From Rebecca billardiae RCC1528 (lineage: Eukaryota > Haptophyta), in NCBI GenBank assembly GCA_965240325.2, contig OZ251231.1, positions 2,232,001 through 2,296,000 of the forward strand: 64,000 nt of DNA. Reading direction: 5' to 3'. Both the position numbers and the translations under genes were made by a program. Shown piece after piece: positions 62,966 to 64,000 of the stretch (positions are counted from its first letter, which is position 1; every line of letters begins with the position of its first letter). The notes beneath the pieces are model-generated. The model was not told where the DNA came from. It ran no database searches and was given only the letters and a program-made list of their open reading frames with translations.

Positions 62966-63442
62966 ATGGCGGACGACAGCAAGGCTGCAGTAGGCGATGG
63001 GACCACATCCGTGGAGGACCTGCTGGTCTCGAGCGGCGAGCGGGACCGGTATGCGCGCTCGCAGACCGCACTCGTGGCACGTCATCGGCGATGCTGGTAG
63101 CTGAGAACGCGCGCCGCTCGCGCCGTGCCCGCAGGTTGAAAGAGCTGCTGCGCACGAAGCTGATCGAGTGCGGCTGGCGGGACGAGCTGAAGGAGCACTG
63201 CAAGGAGGTGCTCAAGTCGAAAGGGAAGGAGAAGGTGACGATCGAGGATCTCGCCGCGGAGATCGCGCCGCACGGCCGAGGTGCGGGCTGCACCCCGCGC
63301 GCGAGCCGCGCGTGAGCGCGTACAGCTGACTGCGTTGCGCTGCGCTGCGCGTCTGCCGATTCCAGCCACGATCCCGCAGGAGGTCAAGCAGGAGCTGCTG
63401 CGGAAAATCTCCAAGTTCTTGGAAGAGAACAGCCACACCTAG
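62966..63442 (+). CDS. ENY2: ENY2/Sus1 subunit of SAGA and TREX-2, three exons
   Basis: Exons 62966-63048, 63135-63280 and 63366-63442 join to a 101-residue protein. The introns are GTATGC..CGCAG (86 nt) and GTGCGG..CCAG (85 nt). After splicing the sequence reads [20 protein letters not shown], then [31 protein letters not shown], and [20 protein letters not shown]. This matches the ENY2/Sus1 family along its whole length, including the conserved ECGW and the helix order. The family's usual length is ~95-100 residues. ENY2 is shared by the SAGA histone-deubiquitinase module and the TREX-2 mRNA-export complex at nuclear pores. The N-terminal 22 residues are polar and not conserved. No single open frame covers the gene, so it is easily missed. 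Confidence 0.93.
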
Positions 63443-64000
63443 TTCTCCTGCCCGCCGCGTGCTGTACCGTCGTGAGCACAGGTCCTGAGGAGGTCTGCCG
63501 TGTGTTTGCGCAAAGCCCATTGATCATGCTGACGCGGCCCACGGGCACGGCCCCGACGGAACGGTCCCGCGCCGGGAGAGGCAGCCCGTCTGTCACCGGA
63601 ACGCATGCGCTGCTGCATGACGAATGTCGGCGTACGCAGTTATTGATGACATCAGCAAGCAGCGCTCCGCATCATCACTGCTTCTTCGATCGTCGCATAA
63701 AATATATATATAACGACTTGATCTGATATGTCTATAGTAGTGTCTAAATCTAATAAGCTACGAGTTGTCTCGTATAACTATAATGAGCGCGCCGACTGCA
63801 TGACGATATGATTGATGGCCCGCGGTGCAGGGCGGAGCGCGCAGCGTGGAGCCCGCACCAGCGGGCCCGAACAACGTTTCAAAAAGATCTTTGATCAAGA
63901 AAAAAGGGACGGGGGACGATTTTCATGGCTGGAGGAGGCCGAGTTTCGAATTTTGAGACCCTCTCTAACATGCATCACGGCCGAAAAAGGTCGCGCCCAC
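63443..64000. other. Downstream of ENY2, AT-rich, with repeat at the edge
   Basis: A GC-rich start is followed by AT-rich sequence with a short TATATATATA run near 63703, then copy B of the dispersed repeat from 63812. No gene was recognised. Confidence 0.4.
63812..64000 (-). repeat. Dispersed repeat, copy B (runs off the window)
   Basis: The reverse complement matches copy A at 49621-49815 over nearly 190 bp with scattered mismatches (about four in five bases agree by eye). It continues to the window edge, so the full element is probably longer. Confidence 0.8.

Overview
This is nuclear DNA of a GC-rich microbial eukaryote, most likely a marine flagellated microalga; a haptophyte fits best, but this is an inference. 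The evidence is about 70 % GC in genes, a strong bias to codons ending in G or C, spliceosomal introns, an RNA polymerase II with a heptad-repeat tail, ENY2, F-box and ubiquitin-conjugating genes, and very long proline-rich extracellular proteins. Introns are short (about 65-155 nt), very GC-rich and often stop-free in frame. Most start GTGCGC and end CGCAG, so several genes read straight through them. Gaps between genes are poorer in GC and carry microsatellites and repeats.

Layout. 1-5079: the end of an RCC1-repeat gene, a split Ser/Thr kinase gene on the minus strand, and divergent from it a membrane-anchored relative of Orn/Lys/Arg decarboxylases that has lost its PLP lysine. 5521-11240: RPB1, the largest Pol II subunit, with 30 heptads. 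11914-19632 (minus): a small secreted STI1-like protein and a 2.3-kaa polycystin/GAIN-GPS membrane protein with NHL repeats. 19896-21586: a protein with two UBC domains, one active and one apparently dead. 23515-26196: a membrane-anchored multicopper oxidase. 26294-30098: a broken copy of the end of the flippase gene, followed by a young, complete LTR retrotransposon that encodes only Gag. 30525-39120 (minus): an EF-hand protein and a 2.6-kaa surface protein (three repeats, beta-helix, proline-rich stalk, GPS, membrane tail). 39603-43667: a fucosyltransferase-like gene and an alpha/beta hydrolase sharing a 108-bp divergent promoter. 46707-48188: a secreted proline-rich protein. 50579-54627 (minus): a P4-ATPase lipid flippase. 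56363-60919: a receptor-like protein with two bacterial-type sugar-binding domains outside and a TIR-like domain inside. 61238-63442: an F-box/RCC1 protein and a three-exon ENY2 gene.

There are no operons. The functional themes are surface and cell-wall biology (polycystin-like proteins, proline-rich stalks, multicopper oxidase, fucosyltransferase-like protein, sugar-binding receptor), membrane lipid asymmetry (flippase), and core gene expression and ubiquitin functions (RPB1, ENY2, UBC, F-box). The strongest leads are the sugar-binding/TIR-like receptor, the Gag-only LTR element, the lysine-less decarboxylase and the fucosyltransferase whose halves appear permuted.
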